Notes under the pieces: model-generated
Databases searched by the model: none
Told to the model about the DNA's origin: nothing
Seen by the model: the letters and a program-made list of their open reading frames with translations, nothing else
Shown here: positions 29,488 to 31,189 of the stretch, piece by piece
How the letters are laid out: each line of letters opens with the position of its first letter
How positions within the stretch are numbered: position 1 is the first letter of the stretch
Made by a program: the position numbers and the translations under genes
NCBI GenBank assembly: GCA_964608845.1
Contig: CAZSPP010000019.1
Span: forward strand, 1-31,189
Source: JAHLMP01 sp964608845
GTDB lineage: Archaea; Aenigmatarchaeota; Aenigmatarchaeia; GW2011-AR5; JAHLMP01
Length of the DNA: 31,189 bases
Direction: 5' to 3'

Positions 29488-31188
29488 TCATCTTTCTTTT
29501 AATTCAACTAAAAAATTTTCAACAACTAAATATCTTGTTTTTGTTTTTACCATTGTATTTATCGCATCACTTGGTGAACAAACAATTGGCTCACCATGAA
29601 TATTAAAGCTTGTATTTAATATTATTCCTAAACCCTTTTCTTTTTTTACCGTTTCTATTAATTTTCTATATTTTTTATTTTCCTCTCCAACCATCTGAGG
29701 CCTTGCTGACAAATCAACATTTATAACTGCTCTTGTTGCGTTTTTCATATCTTTTTTAACAAAATATCCCATTGTCATAAATCTATCAGGAATAAAATCA
29801 TAATCTTCAAATATTTTTTCAGCATCTTCTTCTAAAACAGATGGACAAAATGGCTGATACCATTCTCTCTCTTTTACTTTAATATTCAAAAGATCTTTAA
29901 CATCTTCTGAATCAGCTGGAGCTAAAATGCTTCTATTACCTAAAGCTCTAGGACCATACTCCATCCTTCCTTGAAACCAAAAAACATAATTGTTTTTGCA
30001 AATAAGCTCGGCACAAAATTCTGAAATATCATCTCTTTCTTCATAACTTAAGTTGTGTTTCTTTATCTCTTCTTCTATAAAATTTTCGTCATAATCCAAA
30101 CCAAAATAAACATTGTCTATTTTTTCAGTTTTAATTCCCTGAAGCATATTGTTAACATAAAGAGCAGCCCCTACTGCTAATCCACCATCACCCATATGAG
30201 GAAAAACATACCAATTCTTTAACCCAGAATAAAGCCTTAAAATTCTGTTAAGCTTTATGTTTGATGCAATTCCTCCTGCCCAGCAAACATCTCTTATACC
30301 AAATTGATTTATTGCGTTTTTAAATAACTCTAGAATATTTTTTTCTAAAACTCTTTGCGCCATATAAGCTACTCTTTCTCTAGGATTGTTCCATATTATC
30401 TTTTCTATCAGCTTATATGATTTGCTTGTTGAAAATTTTGCTTTTATATTTAATCCATTTACAGAAAAGAAATCCATAAATTTATTTTTAGAATCATCTA
30501 TAGGATAAGAATAATCTGCCATGCACATTACTTTACCTTCATCTTCCAATTCTCTAAAACCTAAAAGATTTGTTACTTGCTCAAAAAATATTCCAATAGA
30601 GTCTTTTGCTGAAATGCTTGCAACTCTTTTTATTTCTCCGTTTTCAAAAATGTTTACGCTTCCTGATAATTTATCTCCTACTCCATCTAATGTTATGCAT
30701 AATGCTTTTTTCATTCCTGATGTAAAGCACGCTGATGCTGCATGGGCTAGATGATGGTCCACAATATATAACTTAAAATTTTGAAAACCCAATTTTTTCA
30801 ATTCTTTTTTAAGTAGAAATTCGCTTATCTTTTTACAAACTCCAAAAAAATCTCCATAGCTTGTAAGCTTATATTTTAAGAAATGTTGAAATCTTGCAAA
30901 TCTTGGTTTTTCGATCTTTCTTCTTCTGAAAAGATAATATCTTTCTTTTAGTGAAGGAAAGATTCTTGTTAATGTTTTTGAAAAATCTGATGTTGAACAT
31001 GCAATAATTAAAATATCACTTGGCTTTAATTTCATATAATCTAAGCATGCTATTATAGATCTTTTTGGAAATCCAACATCTAATTTTCTTCTTGAAAGCC
31101 TTTCTTCATTTATTGCAACCTTTATTTTTCCATCTTCTATTATGCAAGCCCCAGCATCATGACCATCCCAAATTCCGAGGATGTACAT
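29488..31188 (-). CDS. NodU/TobZ-type carbamoyltransferase
   Basis: A cytoplasmic enzyme that uses carbamoyl phosphate and ATP to form a carbamoyl-adenylate, then O-carbamoylates a sugar or other hydroxyl compound. The N-terminal Kae1-like domain begins MYILGIWDGHDAGACIIEDG and has VDHHLAHAASA (metal/histidine site), LDGVGD, CWAGGIASNIKLN and MGDGGLAVGAA. The C-terminal YrdC-like domain has FQGRMEYGPRALGNRSILA, VKEREWYQPFCPSV, DLSARPQMV and NTSFNIHGEPIV. Length (566) is normal and the start lies 1 base from the window's right edge, so the gene appears complete. Position with a glycosyltransferase points to surface-glycan carbamoylation. It shares carbamoyl phosphate with the enzyme at 26836. 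Confidence 0.93.
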   Translation of the reverse strand: MYILGIWDGHDAGACIIEDGKIKVAINEERLSRRKLDVGFPKRSIIACLDYMKLKPSDILIIACSTSDFSKTLTRIFPSLKERYYLFRRRKIEKPRFARFQHFLKYKLTSYGDFFGVCKKISEFLLKKELKKLGFQNFKLYIVDHHLAHAASACFTSGMKKALCITLDGVGDKLSGSVNIFENGEIKRVASISAKDSIGIFFEQVTNLLGFRELEDEGKVMCMADYSYPIDDSKNKFMDFFSVNGLNIKAKFSTSKSYKLIEKIIWNNPRERVAYMAQRVLEKNILELFKNAINQFGIRDVCWAGGIASNIKLNRILRLYSGLKNWYVFPHMGDGGLAVGAALYVNNMLQGIKTEKIDNVYFGLDYDENFIEEEIKKHNLSYEERDDISEFCAELICKNNYVFWFQGRMEYGPRALGNRSILAPADSEDVKDLLNIKVKEREWYQPFCPSVLEEDAEKIFEDYDFIPDRFMTMGYFVKKDMKNATRAVINVDLSARPQMVGEENKKYRKLIETVKKEKGLGIILNTSFNIHGEPIVCSPSDAINTMVKTKTRYLVVENFLVELKER

Positions 31189-31189
31189 A

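Overview
The window is AT-rich, gene-dense archaeal DNA. Archaeal hallmarks are the class I CCA-adding enzyme, an NreA repair protein, an AGT-endonuclease V fusion, a helix-turn-helix protein with an S-layer-like C-terminal half, a tRNA m1A methyltransferase of the archaeal type, TATA boxes close to start codons (some genes look leaderless) and GGTG-type Shine-Dalgarno sites. Small genes, very short spacers and the protein types would fit a DPANN-like or other small-genome archaeon, but the lineage is an inference. I see no rRNA, tRNA, CRISPR array, insertion sequence or integrase.

Layout. 1-419: the start of a gene that leaves the window at the left edge, then a long AT-rich spacer. 420-2276: a small membrane protein and, divergently, the CCA-adding enzyme. 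2282-7001 (minus): glmS, a PfkB-type sugar kinase and two exported cysteine-containing proteins, probably one transcription unit. 7087-9210 (plus): a winged-helix/S-layer-like regulator and a nucleotidyltransferase fused to two HEPN-like repeats. 9188-13172: repair-flavoured block with an SPL-like radical SAM protein, NreA, a MEMO family protein and an AGT-endonuclease V fusion. 13189-15662: a CaCA cation exchanger, a DNA-methyltransferase-like protein and a pilin-like cysteine-rich protein. 15796-21789: nucleoside and sulfur salvage, with MtnA on the minus strand and MTA phosphorylase, a phosphoribosyltransferase, TrmI and adenine deaminase as a tight plus-strand operon. Between them lie two tandem paralogues of a family I do not recognise. 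21783-24259 (minus): an isc-type operon (HTH regulator with a cysteine tail, cysteine desulfurase, IscU, CutA, DUF1858). 24293-27786: a GlmU-like nucleotidyltransferase, a TIM-barrel isomerase/endonuclease-IV-like protein, a conserved hypothetical and a carbamoyltransferase of the ornithine type. 27796-31188 (minus): a GT39-like membrane glycosyltransferase and a NodU/TobZ-type carbamoyltransferase.

How the genes fit together. GlmS and the GlmU-like protein could feed UDP-amino-sugar synthesis, used by the glycosyltransferase/carbamoyltransferase pair for surface glycans. The salvage genes turn methylthioadenosine into adenine and methylthioribose-1-phosphate, and on to AMP or hypoxanthine. 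The isc genes make Fe-S clusters, used for example by the radical SAM protein. The best leads for something undescribed are the tandem unknown paralogues (16906-18017), the candidate Fe-S regulator with a 20-bp palindromic operator at its own promoter, and the fused MNT-HEPN-HEPN protein.
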